Shown piece after piece: positions 36,595-50,517 of a stretch of DNA of 64,000 nt. The position numbers and the translations under genes are program-made. The stretch is from Thereva unica (Eukaryota; Arthropoda; Insecta; Diptera; Therevidae). The stretch is taken from assembly GCA_949987705.1 (NCBI GenBank), contig OX465286.1:6425445-6489444 (forward strand), given 5' to 3'. The notes under the pieces were generated by a model. The model was not told the DNA's origin and ran no database searches. It worked only from the letters and a program-made list of their open reading frames with translations. Each line of letters begins with the position of its first letter. Positions within the stretch are counted from its first letter, which is position 1.

Positions 36595-37120
36595 ATTTCC
36601 CGAGAAAATGGGCGTCCTGCAGCCCCCCTTGGGGAAATCACAAAAGAGAGGATAACTCCCGAACCCCTTGGAATTTCTGGACCAAATCAAGTGCGCTGAA
36701 CTCGGGGGAGCGAGCCCTTTCCAACGATACCCCATTCATTAAGATCCCAGCGCTTTCGTGAAATCGACCAAAAATATCCAAAGGGGTACCCCTTTGAAAA
36801 TTTTCCGGTTTTGGGAAAATTCTGGAGTGGCCCTTTTTTGGATGGGAAATTGTTAGGGACCTCCCAGGGAGGCTGTGAATTCAATCCCACCCCGGGCTGA
36901 CCAGTATTTCCCGAGAAAATGGGCGTCCTGCAGCCCCCCTTGGGGAAATCACAAAAGAGAGGATAACTCCCGAACCCCTTGGAATTTCTGGACCAAATCA
37001 AGTGCGCTGAACTCGGGGGAGCGAGCCCTTTCCAACGATACCCCATTCATTAAGATCCCAGCACTTTCGTGAAATCGACCAAAAACATCCAAAGGGCCCT
37101 TTGAAAATTTTCCGGTTTTG
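36595..37120. repeat. Extra copies of the AGAGAGGATAAC monomer
   Basis: The monomer type CCCGAGAAAATGGGCGTCC...AGAGAGGATAAC, seen once per 14-monomer unit (about 31.62 and 35.98 kb), recurs here twice more (about 36.60 and 36.91 kb) after the second unit. This looks like a short local expansion or partial third unit at the edge of the tandem duplication. It ends at the monomer with the 4-bp palindrome deletion. Confidence 0.8.
37090..37103. repeat. Palindrome with central GTAC deleted
   Basis: The site reads CAAAGGGCCCTTTG, the usual 18-bp palindrome minus exactly its four central bases GTAC. The remaining 14 bp are still a perfect palindrome. It occurs once in the window, near the right edge of the 14-monomer duplication. 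Confidence 0.96.
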
Positions 37121-37299
37121 GGAAAATTCTGGAGTGGCCCTTTTTTGGATGGGAAATTGTTAGGGACCTCCCAGGGAGGCTGTGAATTCAATCCCACCCC
37201 GGGCTGACCAGTATTTCCCGAGATAATGGGCGTTCTGCAGCCCCCCTTGGGGAAATCACAAAAGAGGGGATAACTCCCGAACCCCTTGGAATTTCTGGA

Positions 37300-40200
37300 C
37301 CAAATCAAGTGCGCTGAACTCGGGGGAGCGAGCCCTTTCCAACGATACCCCATTCATTAAGATCCCAGCACTTTCGTGAAATCGACCAAAAATATCCAAA
37401 GGGGTACCCCTTTGAAAATTTTCCGGTTTTGGGAAAATTCTGGAGTGGCCCTTTTTTGGATGGGAAATTGTTAGGGACCTCCCAGGGAGGCTGTGAATTC
37501 AATTTCACCCCGGGCTGACCAGTATTTCCCAAGATAATGGGCGTTCTGCAGCCCCCCTTGGGGAAATCACAAAAGAGGGGATAACTCCCGAACCCCTTGG
37601 AATTTCTGGACCAAATCAAGTGCGCTGAACTCGGGGGAGCGAGCCCTTTCCACCGATACCCCATTCATTAAGATCCCAGCACTTTCGTGAAATCGACCAA
37701 AAATATCCAAAGGGGTACCCCTTTGAAAATTTTCCGGTTTTGGGAAAATTCTGGAGTGGCCCTTTTTTGGATGGGAAATTGTTAGGGGCCTCCCAGGGAG
37801 GCTGTGAATTCAATCCCACCCCGGGCTGACCAGTATTTCCCGAGATAATGGGCGTCCTGCAGCCCCCCTTGGGGAAATCACAAAAGAGGGGATAACTCCC
37901 GAACCCCTTGGAATTTTTGGACCAAATAAAGTGCGCTGAACTCGGGGGAGCGAGCCCTTTCCAACGATACCCCATTCATTAAGATCCCAGCACTTTCGTG
38001 AAATCGACCAAAAATATCCAAAGGGGTACCCCTTTGAAAATTTTCCCGTTTTGGGAAAATTCTGGAGTGGCCCTTTTTTGGATAGGAAATTGTTAGGGAC
38101 CTCCCAGGGAGGCTGTGAATTCAATTTCACCCCGGGCTGACCAGTATTTCCCAAGATAATGGGCGTTCTGCAGCCCCCCTTGGGGAAATCACAAAAGAGG
38201 GGATAACTCCCGAACCCCTTGGAATTTCTGGACCAAATCAAGTGCGCTGAACTCGGGGGAGCGAGCCCTTTCCAACGATACCCCATTCATTAAGATCCCA
38301 GCACTTTCGTGAAATCGACCAAAAATATCCAAAGGGGTACCCCTTTGAAAATTTTCCGGTTTTGGGAAAATTCTGGAGTGGCCCTTTTTTGGATAGGAAA
38401 TTGTTAGGGACCTCCCAGGGAGGCTGTGAATTCAATTTCACCCCGGGCTGACCAGTATTTCCCAAGATAATGGGCGTTCTGCAGCCCCCCTTGGGGAAAT
38501 CACAAAAGAGGGGATAACTCCCGAACCCCTTGGAATTTCTGGACCAAATCAAGTGCGCTGAACTCGGGGGAGCGAGCCCTTTCCAACGATACCCCATTCA
38601 TTAAGATCCCAGCACTTTCGTGAAATCGACCAAAAATATCCAAAGGGGTACCCCTTTGAAAATTTTCCGGTTTTGGGAAAATTCTGGAGTGGCCCTTTTT
38701 TGGATGGGAAATTGTTAGGGACCTCCCAAGGAGGCTGTGAATTCAATCCCACCCCGGGCTGACCAGTATTTCCCAAGATAATGGGCGTTCTGCAGCCCCC
38801 CTTGGGGAAATCACAAAAGAGGGGATAACTCCCGAACCCCTTGGAATTTCTGGACCAAATCAAGTGCGCTGAACTCGGGGGAGCGAGCCCTTTCCAACGA
38901 TACCCCATTCATTAAGATCCCAGCACTTTCGTGAAATCGACCAAAAATATCCAAAGGGGTACCCCTTTGAAAATTTTCCGGTTTTGGGAAAATTCTGGAG
39001 TGGCCCTTTTTTGGATGGGAAATTGTTAGGGACCTCCCAAGGAGGCTGTGAATTCAATCCCACCCCGGCCTGACCAGTATTTCCCAAGATAATGGGCGTT
39101 CTGCAGCCCCCCTTGGGGAAATCACAAAAGAGGGGATAACTCCCGAACCCCTTGGAATTTCTGGACCAAATCAAGTGCGCTGAACTCGGGGGAGCGAGCC
39201 CTTTCCAACGATACCCCATTCATTAAGATCCCAGCACTTTCGTGAAATCGACCAAAAATATCCAAAGGGGTACCCCTTTGAAAATTTTCCGGTTTTGGGA
39301 AAATTCTGGAGTGGCCCTTTTTTGGATAGGAAATTGTTAGGGACCTCCCAGGGAGGCTGTGAATTCAATTTCACCCCGGGCTGACCAGTATTTCCCAAGA
39401 TAATGGGCGTTCTGCAGCCCCCCTTGGGGAAATCACAAAAGAGGGGATAACTCCCGAACCCCTTGGAATTTCTGGACCAAATCAAGTGCGCTGAACTCGG
39501 GGGAGCGAGCCCTTTCCAACGATACCCCATTCATTAAGATCCCAGCACTTTCGTGAAATCGACCAAAAATATCCAAAGGGGTACCCCTTTGAAAATTTTC
39601 CGGTTTTGGGAAAATTCTGGAGTGGCCCTTTTTTGGATGGGAAATTGTTAGGGACCTCCCAGGGAGGCTGTGAATTCAATCCCACCCCGGGCTGACCAGT
39701 ATTTCCCGAGATAATGGGCGTCCTGCAGCCCCCCTTGGGGAAATCACAAAAGAGGGGATAACTCCCGAACCCCTTGGAATTTTTGGACCAAATAAAGTGC
39801 GCTGAACTCGGGGGAGCGAGCCCTTTCCAACGATACCCCATTCATTAAGATCCCAGCACTTTCGTGAAATCGACCAAAAATATCCAAAGGGGTACCCCTT
39901 TGAAAATTTTCCGGTTTTGGGAAAATTCTGGAGTGGCCCTTTTTTGGATGGGAAATTGTTAGGGACCTCCCAAGGAGGCTGTGAATTCAATCCCACCCCG
40001 GGCTGACCAGTATTTCCCAAGATAATGGGCGTTCTGCAGCCCCCCTTGGGGAAATCACAAAAGAGGGGATAACTCCCGAACCCCTTGGAATTTCTGGACC
40101 AAATCAAGTGCGCTGAACTCGGGGGAGCGAGCCCTTTCCAACGATACCCCATTCATTAAGATCCCAGCACTTTCGTGAAATCGACCAAAAATATCCAAAG

Positions 40201-40590
40201 GGGTACCCCTTTGAAAATTTTCCGGTTTTGGGAAAATTCTGGAGTGGCCCTTTTTTGGATGGGAAATTGTTAGGGACCTTCCAGGGAGGCTGTGAATTCA
40301 ATCCCACCCCGGGCTGACCAGTATTTCCCAAGATAATGGGCGTTCTGCAGCCCCCCTTGGGGAAATCACAAAAGAGGGGATAACTCCCGAACCCCTTGGA
40401 ATTTCTGGACCAAATCAAGTGCGCTGAACTCGGGGGAGCGAGCCCTTTCCAACGATACCCCATTCATTAAGATCCCAGCACTTTCGTGAAATCGACCAAA
40501 AATATCCAAAGGGGTACCCCTTTGAAAATTTTCCGGTTTTGGGAAAATTCTGGAGTGGCCCTTTTTTGGATGGGAAATTGTTAGGGACCT
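37300..40590. repeat. 39-monomer-offset (12,129 bp) duplication, left copy
   Basis: About 10.5 monomers recur 12,129 bp away in the same order: TTAGGGGCCTCCC (37,787), TTTTCCCGTTTT (38,044), GGATAGG (38,083 and 38,393), CCCAAGGAGG (about 38,726 and 39,038), CACCCCGGCCTG (39,063), GGATAGG (39,325) and ACCTTCCAGG (40,279). It ends at about 40.6 kb, where this copy has CTTTGAATTC. Confidence 0.88.
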
Positions 40591-40770
40591 CCCAGGGAGG
40601 CTTTGAATTCAATCCCACCCCGGGCTGACCAGTATTTCCCAAGATAATGGGCGTTCTGCAGCCCCCCTTGGGGAAATCACAAAAGAGGGGATAACTCCCG
40701 AACCCCTAGGAATTTCTGGACCAAATCAAGTGCGCTGAACTCGGGGGAGCGAGCCCTTTCCAACGATACC
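40460..40770. repeat. Extra monomer relative to related blocks
   Basis: A monomer with private changes AGGCTTTGAATTC (about 40,600) and CCCCTAGGAATTTC (about 40,706) lies between copies that are adjacent at 45.7-46.0 and 52.2-52.5 kb. Offsets to those blocks change by one monomer across it (5,598 to 5,287 and 12,129 to 11,818). It is a one-monomer gain here or loss there, the signature of unequal exchange by one unit. A neighbouring CATTCACTAAG at about 40,777 is also private. Confidence 0.85.
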
Positions 40771-40789
40771 CCATTCACTAAGATCCCAG

Positions 40790-43700
40790 CACTTTCGTGA
40801 AATCGACCAAAAATATCCAAAGGGGTACCCCTTTGAAAATTTTCCGGTTTTGGGAAAATTCTGGAGTGGCCCTTTTTTGGATGGGAAATTGTTAGGGACC
40901 TCCCAGGGAGGCTGTGAATTCAATCCCACCCCGGGCTGACCAGTATTTCCCAAGATAATGGGCGTTCTGCAGCCCCCTTTGGGGAAATCACAAAAGAGGG
41001 GATAACTCCCGAACCCCTTGGAATTTTTGGACCAAATAAAGTGCGCTGAACTCGGGGGAGCGAGCCCTTTCCAACGATACCCCATTCATTAAGATCCCAG
41101 CACTTTCGTGAAATAGACCAAAAATATCCAAAGGGGTACCCCTTTGAAAATTTTCCGGTTTTGGGAAAATTCTGGAGTGGCCCTTTTTTGGATGGGAAAT
41201 TGTTAGGGACCTCCCAGGGAGGCTGTGAATTCAATCCCACCCCGGGCTGACCAGTATTTCCCGAGATAATGGGCGTCCTGCAGCCCCCCTTGGGGAAATC
41301 ACAAAAGAGGGGATAACTCCCGAACCCCTTGGAATTTTTGGACCAAATAAAGTGCGCTGAACTCGGGGGAGCGAGCCCTTTCCAACGATACCCCATTCAT
41401 TAAGATCCCAGCACTTTCGTGAAATCGACCAAAAATATCCAAAGGGGTACCCCTTTGAAAATTTTCCGGTTTTGGGAAAATTCTGGAGTGGCCCTTTTTT
41501 GGATGGGAAATTGTTAGGGACCTCCCAAGGAGGCTGTGAACTCAATCCCACCCCGGGCTGACCAGTATTTCCCAAGATAATGGGCGTTCTGCAGCCCCCC
41601 TTGGGGAAATCACAAAAGAGGGGATAACTCCCGAACCCCTTGGAATTTCTGGACCAAATCAAGTGCGCTGAACTCGGGGGAGCGAGCCCTTTCCAACGAT
41701 ACCCCATTCATTAAGATCCCAGCACTTTCGTGAAATCGACCAAAAATATCCAAAGGGGTACCCCTTTGAAAATTTTCCGGTTTTGGGAAAATTCTGGAGT
41801 GGCCCTTTTTTGGATGGGAAATTGTTAGGGACCTTCCAGGGAGGCTGTGAATTCAATCCCACCCCGGGCTGACCAGTATTTCCCAAGATAATGGGCGTTC
41901 TGCAGCCCCCCTTGGGGAAATCACAAAAGAGGGGATAACTCCCGAACCCCTTGGAATTTCTGGACCAAATCAAGTGCGCTGAACTCGGGGGAGCGAGCCC
42001 TTTCCAACGATACCCCATTCATTAAGATCCCAGCACTTTCGTGAAATCGACCAAAAATATCCAAAGGGGTACCCCTTTGAAAATTTTCCGGTTTTGGGAA
42101 AATTCTGGAGTGGCCCTTTTTTGGATAGGAAATTGTTAGGGACCTCCCAGGGAGGCTGTGAATTCAATTTCACCCCGGGCTGACCAGTATTTCCCAAGAT
42201 AATGGGCGTTCTGCAGCCCCCCTTGGGGAAATCACAAAAGAGGGGATAACTCCCGAACCCCTTGGAATTTCTGGACCAAATCAAGTGCGCTGAACTCGGG
42301 GGAGCGAGCCCTTTCCAACGATACCCCATTCATTAAGATCCCAGCACTTTCGTGAAATCGACCAAAAATATCCAAAGGGGTACCCTTTTGAAAATTTTCC
42401 GGTTTTGGGAAAATTCTGGAGTGGCCCTTTTTTGGATGGGAAATTGTTAGGGACCTCCCAGGGAGGCTGTGAATTCAATCCCACCCCGGGCTGACCAATA
42501 TTTCCCGAGATAATGGGCGTCCTGCAGCCCCCCTTGGGGAAATCACAAAAGAGGGGATAACTACCGAACCCCTTGGAATTTTTGGACCAAATAAAGTGCG
42601 CTGAACTCGGGGGAGCGAGCCCTTTCCAACGATACCCCATTCATTAAGATCCCAGCACTTTCGTGAAATAGACCAAAAATATCCAAAGGGGTACCCCTTT
42701 GAAAATTTTCCGGTTTTGGGAAAATTCTGGAGTGGCCCTTTTTTGGATGGGAAATTGTTAGGGACCTCCCAGGGAGGCTGTGAATTCAATCCCACCCCGG
42801 GCTGACCAGTATTTCCCAAGATAATGGGCGTTCTGCAGCCCCCCTTGGGGAAATCACAAAAGAGGGGATAACTCCCGAACCCCTTGGAATTTCTGGACCA
42901 AATCAAGTGCGCTGAGCTCGGGGGAGCGAGCCCTTTCCAACGATACCCCATTCATTAAGATCCCAGCACTTTCGTGAAATCGACCAAAAATATCCAAAGG
43001 GGTACCCCTTTGAAAATTTTCCGGTTTTGGGAAAATTCTGGAGTGGCCCTTTTTGGGATGGGAAATTGTTAGGGACCTCCCAGGGAGGCTGTGAATTCAA
43101 TCCCACCCCGGGCTGACCAGTATTTCCCAAGATAATGGGCGTTCTGCAGCCCCCCTTGGGGAAATCACAAAAGAGGGGATAACTCCCGAACCCCTTGGAA
43201 TTTCTGGACCAAATCAAGTGCGCTGAACTCGGGGGAGCGAGCCCTTTCCAACGATACCCCATTCATTAAGATCCCAGCACTTTCGTGAAATCGACCAAAA
43301 ATATCCAAAGGGGTACCCCTTTGAAAGTTTTCCGGTTTTGGGAAAATTCTGGAGTGGCCCTTTTTTGGATAGGAAATTGTTAGGGACCTCCCAGGGAGGC
43401 TGTGAATTCAATTTCACCCCGGGCTGACCAGTATTTCCCAAGATAATGGGCATTCTGCAGCCCCCCTTGGGGAAATCACAAAAGAGGGGATAACTCCCGA
43501 ACCCCTTGGAATTTCTGGACCAAATAAAGTGCGCTAAACTCGGGGGAGCGAGCCCTTTCCAACGATACCCCATTCATTAAGATCCCAGCACTTTCGTGAA
43601 ATCGACCAAAAATATCCAAAGGGGTACCCCTTTGAAAATTTTCCGGTTTTGGGAAAATTCTGGAGTGGCCCTTTTTTGGATAGGAAATTGTTAGGGACCT

Positions 43701-45230
43701 CCCAGGGAGGCTGTGAATTCAATTTCACTACGGGCTGACCAGTATTTCCCAAGATAATGGGCGTTCTGCAGCCCCCCTTGGGGAAATCACAAAAGAGGGG
43801 ATAACTCTCGAACCCCTTGGAATTTCTGGACCAAATCAAGTGCGCTGAACTCGGGGGAGCGAGCCCTTTCCAACGATACCCCATTCATTAAGATCCCAGC
43901 ACTTTCGTGAAATCGACCAAAAATATCCAAAGGGGTACCCCTTTGAAAATTTTCCGGTTTTGGGAAAATTCTGGAGTGGCCCTTTTTTGGATGGGAAATT
44001 GTTAGGGACCTCCCAGGGAGGCTGTGAATTCAATTTCACCCCGGGCTGACCAGTATTTCCCAAGATAATGGGCATTCTGCAGCCCCCCTTGGGGAAATCA
44101 CAAAAGAGGGGATAACTCCCGAACCCCTTGGAATTTCTGGACCAAATAAAGTGCGCTGAACTCGGGGGAGCGAGCCCTTTCCAACGATACCCCATTCATT
44201 AAGATCCCAGCACTTTCGTGAAATCGACCAAAAATATCCAAAGGGGTACCCCTTTGAAAATTTTCCGGTTTTGGGAAAATTCTGGAGTGGCCCTTTTTTG
44301 GATGGGAAATTGTTAGGGACCTCCCAGGGAGGCTGTGAATTCAATTTCACCCCGGGCTGACCAGTATTTCCCAAGATAATGGGCGTTCTGCAGCCCCCCT
44401 TGGGGAAATCACAAAAGAGGGGATAACTCCCGAACCCCTTGGAATTTCTGGACCAAATCAAGTGCGCTGAACTCGGGGGAGCGAGCCCTTTCCACCGATA
44501 CCCCATTCATTAAGATCCCAGCACTTTCGTGAAATCGACCAAAAATATCCAAAGGGGTACCCCTTTGAAAATTTTCCGGTTTTGGGAAAATTCTGGAGTG
44601 GCCCTTTTTTGGATGGGAAATTGTTAGGGGCCTCCCAGGGAGGCTGTGAATTCAATCCCACCCCGGGCTGACCAGTATTTCCCGAGATAATGGGCGTCCT
44701 GCAGCCCCCCTTGGGGAAATCACAAAAGAGGGGATAACTCCCGAACCCCTTGGAATTTTTGGACCAAATAAAGTGCGCTGAACTCGGGGGAGCGAGCCCT
44801 TTCCAACGATACCCCATTCATTAAGATCCCAGCACTTTCGTGAAATCGACCAAAAATATCCAAAGGGGTACCCCTTTGAAAATTTTCCCGTTTTGGGAAA
44901 ATTCTGGAGTGGCCCTTTTTTGGATAGGAAATTGTTAGGGACCTCCCAGGGAGGCTGTGAATTCAATTTCACCCCGGGCTGACCAGTATTTCCCAAGATA
45001 ATGGGCGTTCTGCAGCCCCCCTTGGGGAAATCACAAAAGAGGGGATAACTCCCGAACCCCTTGGAATTTCTGGACCAAATCAAGTGCGCTGAACTCGGGG
45101 GAGCGAGCCCTTTCCAACGATACCCCATTCATTAAGATCCCAGCACTTTCGTGAAATCGACCAAAAATATCCAAAGGGGTACCCCTTTGAAAATTTTCCG
45201 GTTTTGGGAAAATTCTGGAGTGGCCCTTTT
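40790..45230. repeat. 17-monomer-offset (5,287 bp) duplication, left copy
   Basis: Markers in order: CTTTGGGGAAATC (40,978), GTGAACTCAATCC (41,536), GACCAATATTTCC (42,494), CTACCGAACC (42,562), GAAATAGACC (42,666), GCTGAGCTCGGG (42,912), TTTTTGGGATGGG (43,051), AAAGTTTTCC (43,324), CACTACGGG (43,727), ACTCTCGAACC (43,805). All recur at +5,287. GAAATAGACC at about 41,112 is private. Similarity ends near 45,236. Confidence 0.92.
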
Positions 45231-46076
45231 TTGGATGGGAAATTGTTAGGGACCTCCCAGGGAGGCTGTGAATTCAATCCCACCCCGGGCTGACCAGTAT
45301 TTCCCGAGATAATGGGCGTCCTGCAGCCCCCCTTGGGGAAATCACAAAAGAGGGGATAACTCCCGAACCCCTTGGAATTTTTGGACCAAATAAAGTGCGC
45401 TGAACTCGGGGGAGCGAGCCCTTTCCAACGATACCCCATTCATTAAGATCCCAGCACTTTCGTGAAATCGACCAAAAATATCCAAAGGGGTACCCCTTTG
45501 AAAATTTTCCGGTTTTGGGAAAATTCTGGAGTGGCCCTTTTTTGGATGGGAAATTGTTAGGGACCTCCCAAGGAGGCTGTGAATTCAATCCCACCCCGGG
45601 CTGACCAGTATTTCCCAAGATAATGGGCGTTCTGCAGCCCCCCTTGGGGAAATCACAAAAGAGGGGATAACTCCCGAACCCCTTGGAATTTCTGGACCAA
45701 ATCAAGTGCGCTGAACTCGGGGGAGCGAGCCCTTTCCAACGATACCCCATTCATTAAGATCCCAGCACTTTCGTGAAATCGACCAAAAATATCCAAAGGG
45801 GTACCCCTTTGAAAATTTTCCGGTTTTGGGAAAATTCTGGAGTGGCCCTTTTTTGGATGGGAAATTGTTAGGGACCTTCCAGGGAGGCTGTGAATTCAAT
45901 CCCACCCCGGGCTGACCAGTATTTCCCAAGATAATGGGCGTTCTGCAGCCCCCCTTGGGGAAATCACAAAAGAGGGGATAACTCCCGAACCCCTTGGAAT
46001 TTCTGGACCAAATCAAGTGCGCTGAACTCGGGGGAGCGAGCCCTTTCCAACGATACCCCATTCATTAAGATCCCAG

Positions 46077-49000
46077 CACTTTCGTGAAATCGACCAAAAA
46101 TATCCAAAGGGGTACCCCTTTGAAAATTTTCCGGTTTTGGGAAAATTCTGGAGTGGCCCTTTTTTGGATGGGAAATTGTTAGGGACCTCCCAGGGAGGCT
46201 GTGAATTCAATCCCACCCCGGGCTGACCAGTATTTCCCAAGATAATGGGCGTTCTGCAGCCCCCTTTGGGGAAATCACAAAAGAGGGGATAACTCCCGAA
46301 CCCCTTGGAATTTTTGGACCAAATAAAGTGCGCTGAACTCGGGGGAGCGAGCCCTTTCCAACGATACCCCATTCATTAAGATCCCAGCACTTTCGTGAAA
46401 TCGACCAAAAATATCCAAAGGGGTACCCCTTTGAAAATTTTCCGGTTTTGGGAAAATTCTGGAGTGGCCCTTTTTTGGATGGGAAATTGTTAGGGACCTC
46501 CCAGGGAGGCTGTGAATTCAATCCCACCCCGGGCTGACCAGTATTTCCCGAGATAATGGGCGTCCTGCAGCCCCCCTTGGGGAAATCACAAAAGAGGGGA
46601 TAACTCCCGAACCCCTTGGAATTTTTGGACCAAATAAAGTGCGCTGAACTCGGGGGAGCGAGCCCTTTCCAACGATACCCCATTCATTAAGATCCCAGCA
46701 CTTTCGTGAAATCGACCAAAAATATCCAAAGGGGTACCCCTTTGAAAATTTTCCGGTTTTGGGAAAATTCTGGAGTGGCCCTTTTTTGGATGGGAAATTG
46801 TTAGGGACCTCCCAAGGAGGCTGTGAACTCAATCCCACCCCGGGCTGACCAGTATTTCCCAAGATAATGGGCGTTCTGCAGCCCCCCTTGGGGAAATCAC
46901 AAAAGAGGGGATAACTCCCGAACCCCTTGGAATTTCTGGACCAAATCAAGTGCGCTGAACTCGGGGGAGCGAGCCCTTTCCAACGATACCCCATTCATTA
47001 AGATCCCAGCACTTTCGTGAAATCGACCAAAAATATCCAAAGGGGTACCCCTTTGAAAATTTTCCGGTTTTGGGAAAATTCTGGAGTGGCCCTTTTTTGG
47101 ATGGGAAATTGTTAGGGACCTTCCAGGGAGGCTGTGAATTCAATCCCACCCCGGGCTGACCAGTATTTCCCAAGATAATGGGCGTTCTGCAGCCCCCCTT
47201 GGGGAAATCACAAAAGAGGGGATAACTCCCGAACCCCTTGGAATTTCTGGACCAAATCAAGTGCGCTGAACTCGGGGGAGCGAGCCCTTTCCAACGATAC
47301 CCCATTCATTAAGATCCCAGCACTTTCGTGAAATCGACCAAAAATATCCAAAGGGGTACCCCTTTGAAAATTTTCCGGTTTTGGGAAAATTCTGGAGTGG
47401 CCCTTTTTTGGATAGGAAATTGTTAGGGACCTCCCAGGGAGGCTGTGAATTCAATTTCACCCCGGGCTGACCAGTATTTCCCAAGATAATGGGCGTTCTG
47501 CAGCCCCCCTTGGGGAAATCACAAAAGAGGGGATAACTCCCGAACCCCTTGGAATTTCTGGACCAAATCAAGTGCGCTGAACTCGGGGGAGCGAGCCCTT
47601 TCCAACGATACCCCATTCATTAAGATCCCAGCACTTTCGTGAAATCGACCAAAAATATCCAAAGGGGTACCCTTTTGAAAATTTTCCGGTTTTGGGAAAA
47701 TTCTGGAGTGGCCCTTTTTTGGATGGGAAATTGTTAGGGACCTCCCAGGGAGGCTGTGAATTCAATCCCACCCCGGGCTGACCAATATTTCCCGAGATAA
47801 TGGGCGTCCTGCAGCCCCCCTTGGGGAAATCACAAAAGAGGGGATAACTACCGAACCCCTTGGAATTTTTGGACCAAATAAAGTGCGCTGAACTCGGGGG
47901 AGCGAGCCCTTTCCAACGATACCCCATTCATTAAGATCCCAGCACTTTCGTGAAATAGACCAAAAATATCCAAAGGGGTACCCCTTTGAAAATTTTCCGG
48001 TTTTGGGAAAATTCTGGAGTGGCCCTTTTTTGGATGGGAAATTGTTAGGGACCTCCCAGGGAGGCTGTGAATTCAATCCCACCCCGGGCTGACCAGTATT
48101 TCCCAAGATAATGGGCGTTCTGCAGCCCCCCTTGGGGAAATCACAAAAGAGGGGATAACTCCCGAACCCCTTGGAATTTCTGGACCAAATCAAGTGCGCT
48201 GAGCTCGGGGGAGCGAGCCCTTTCCAACGATACCCCATTCATTAAGATCCCAGCACTTTCGTGAAATCGACCAAAAATATCCAAAGGGGTACCCCTTTGA
48301 AAATTTTCCGGTTTTGGGAAAATTCTGGAGTGGCCCTTTTTGGGATGGGAAATTGTTAGGGACCTCCCAGGGAGGCTGTGAATTCAATCCCACCCCGGGC
48401 TGACCAGTATTTCCCAAGATAATGGGCGTTCTGCAGCCCCCCTTGGGGAAATCACAAAAGAGGGGATAACTCCCGAACCCCTTGGAATTTCTGGACCAAA
48501 TCAAGTGCGCTGAACTCGGGGGAGCGAGCCCTTTCCAACGATACCCCATTCATTAAGATCCCAGCACTTTCGTGAAATCGACCAAAAATATCCAAAGGGG
48601 TACCCCTTTGAAAGTTTTCCGGTTTTGGGAAAATTCTGGAGTGGCCCTTTTTTGGATAGGAAATTGTTAGGGACCTCCCAGGGAGGCTGTGAATTCAATT
48701 TCACCCCGGGCTGACCAGTATTTCCCAAGATAATGGGCATTCTGCAGCCCCCCTTGGGGAAATCACAAAAGAGGGGATAACTCCCGAACCCCTTGGAATT
48801 TCTGGACCAAATAAAGTGCGCTAAACTCGGGGGAGCGAGCCCTTTCCAACGATACCCCATTCATTAAGATCCCAGCACTTTCGTGAAATCGACCAAAAAT
48901 ATCCAAAGGGGTACCCCTTTGAAAATTTTCCGGTTTTGGGAAAATTCTGGAGTGGCCCTTTTTTGGATAGGAAATTGTTAGGGACCTCCCAGGGAGGCTG

Positions 49001-50517
49001 TGAATTCAATTTCACTACGGGCTGACCAGTATTTCCCAAGATAATGGGCGTTCTGCAGCCCCCCTTGGGGAAATCACAAAAGAGGGGATAACTCTCGAAC
49101 CCCTTGGAATTTCTGGACCAAATCAAGTGCGCTGAACTCGGGGGAGCGAGCCCTTTCCAACGATACCCCATTCATTAAGATCCCAGCACTTTCGTGAAAT
49201 CGACCAAAAATATCCAAAGGGGTACCCCTTTGAAAATTTTCCGGTTTTGGGAAAATTCTGGAGTGGCCCTTTTTTGGATGGGAAATTGTTAGGGACCTCC
49301 CAGGGAGGCTGTGAATTCAATTTCACCCCGGGCTGACCAGTATTTCCCAAGATAATGGGCATTCTGCAGCCCCCCTTGGGGAAATCACAAAAGAGGGGAT
49401 AACTCCCGAACCCCTTGGAATTTCTGGACCAAATAAAGTGCGCTGAACTCGGGGGAGCGAGCCCTTTCCAACGATACCCCATTCATTAAGATCCCAGCAC
49501 TTTCGTGAAATCGACCAAAAATATCCAAAGGGGTACCCCTTTGAAAATTTTCCGGTTTTGGGAAAATTCTGGAGTGGCCCTTTTTTGGATGGGAAATTGT
49601 TAGGGACCTCCCAGGGAGGCTGTGAATTCAATTTCACCCCGGGCTGACCAGTATTTCCCAAGATAATGGGCGTTCTGCAGCCCCCCTTGGGGAAATCACA
49701 AAAGAGGGGATAACTCCCGAACCCCTTGGAATTTCTGGACCAAATCAAGTGCGCTGAACTCGGGGGAGCGAGCCCTTTCCACCGATACCCCATTCATTAA
49801 GATCCCAGCACTTTCGTGAAATCGACCAAAAATATCCAAAGGGGTACCCCTTTGAAAATTTTCCGGTTTTGGGAAAATTCTGGAGTGGCCCTTTTTTGGA
49901 TGGGAAATTGTTAGGGGCCTCCCAGGGAGGCTGTGAATTCAATCCCACCCCGGGCTGACCAGTATTTCCCGAGATAATGGGCGTCCTGCAGCCCCCCTTG
50001 GGGAAATCACAAAAGAGGGGATAACTCCCGAACCCCTTGGAATTTTTGGACCAAATAAAGTGCGCTGAACTCGGGGGAGCGAGCCCTTTCCAACGATACC
50101 CCATTCATTAAGATCCCAGCACTTTCGTGAAATCGACCAAAAATATCCAAAGGGGTACCCCTTTGAAAATTTTCCCGTTTTGGGAAAATTCTGGAGTGGC
50201 CCTTTTTTGGATAGGAAATTGTTAGGGACCTCCCAGGGAGGCTGTGAATTCAATTTCACCCCGGGCTGACCAGTATTTCCCAAGATAATGGGCGTTCTGC
50301 AGCCCCCCTTGGGGAAATCACAAAAGAGGGGATAACTCCCGAACCCCTTGGAATTTCTGGACCAAATCAAGTGCGCTGAACTCGGGGGAGCGAGCCCTTT
50401 CCAACGATACCCCATTCATTAAGATCCCAGCACTTTCGTGAAATCGACCAAAAATATCCAAAGGGGTACCCCTTTGAAAATTTTCCGGTTTTGGGAAAAT
50501 TCTGGAGTGGCCCTTTT
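46077..50517. repeat. 17-monomer-offset (5,287 bp) duplication, right copy
   Basis: Counterpart of 40,790-45,230 with the same series (GACCAATATTTCC about 47,781; CACTACGGG about 49,014; ACTCTCGAACC about 49,092). 5,287 is exactly 17 x 311, so no net indel separates the copies. Confidence 0.92.
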
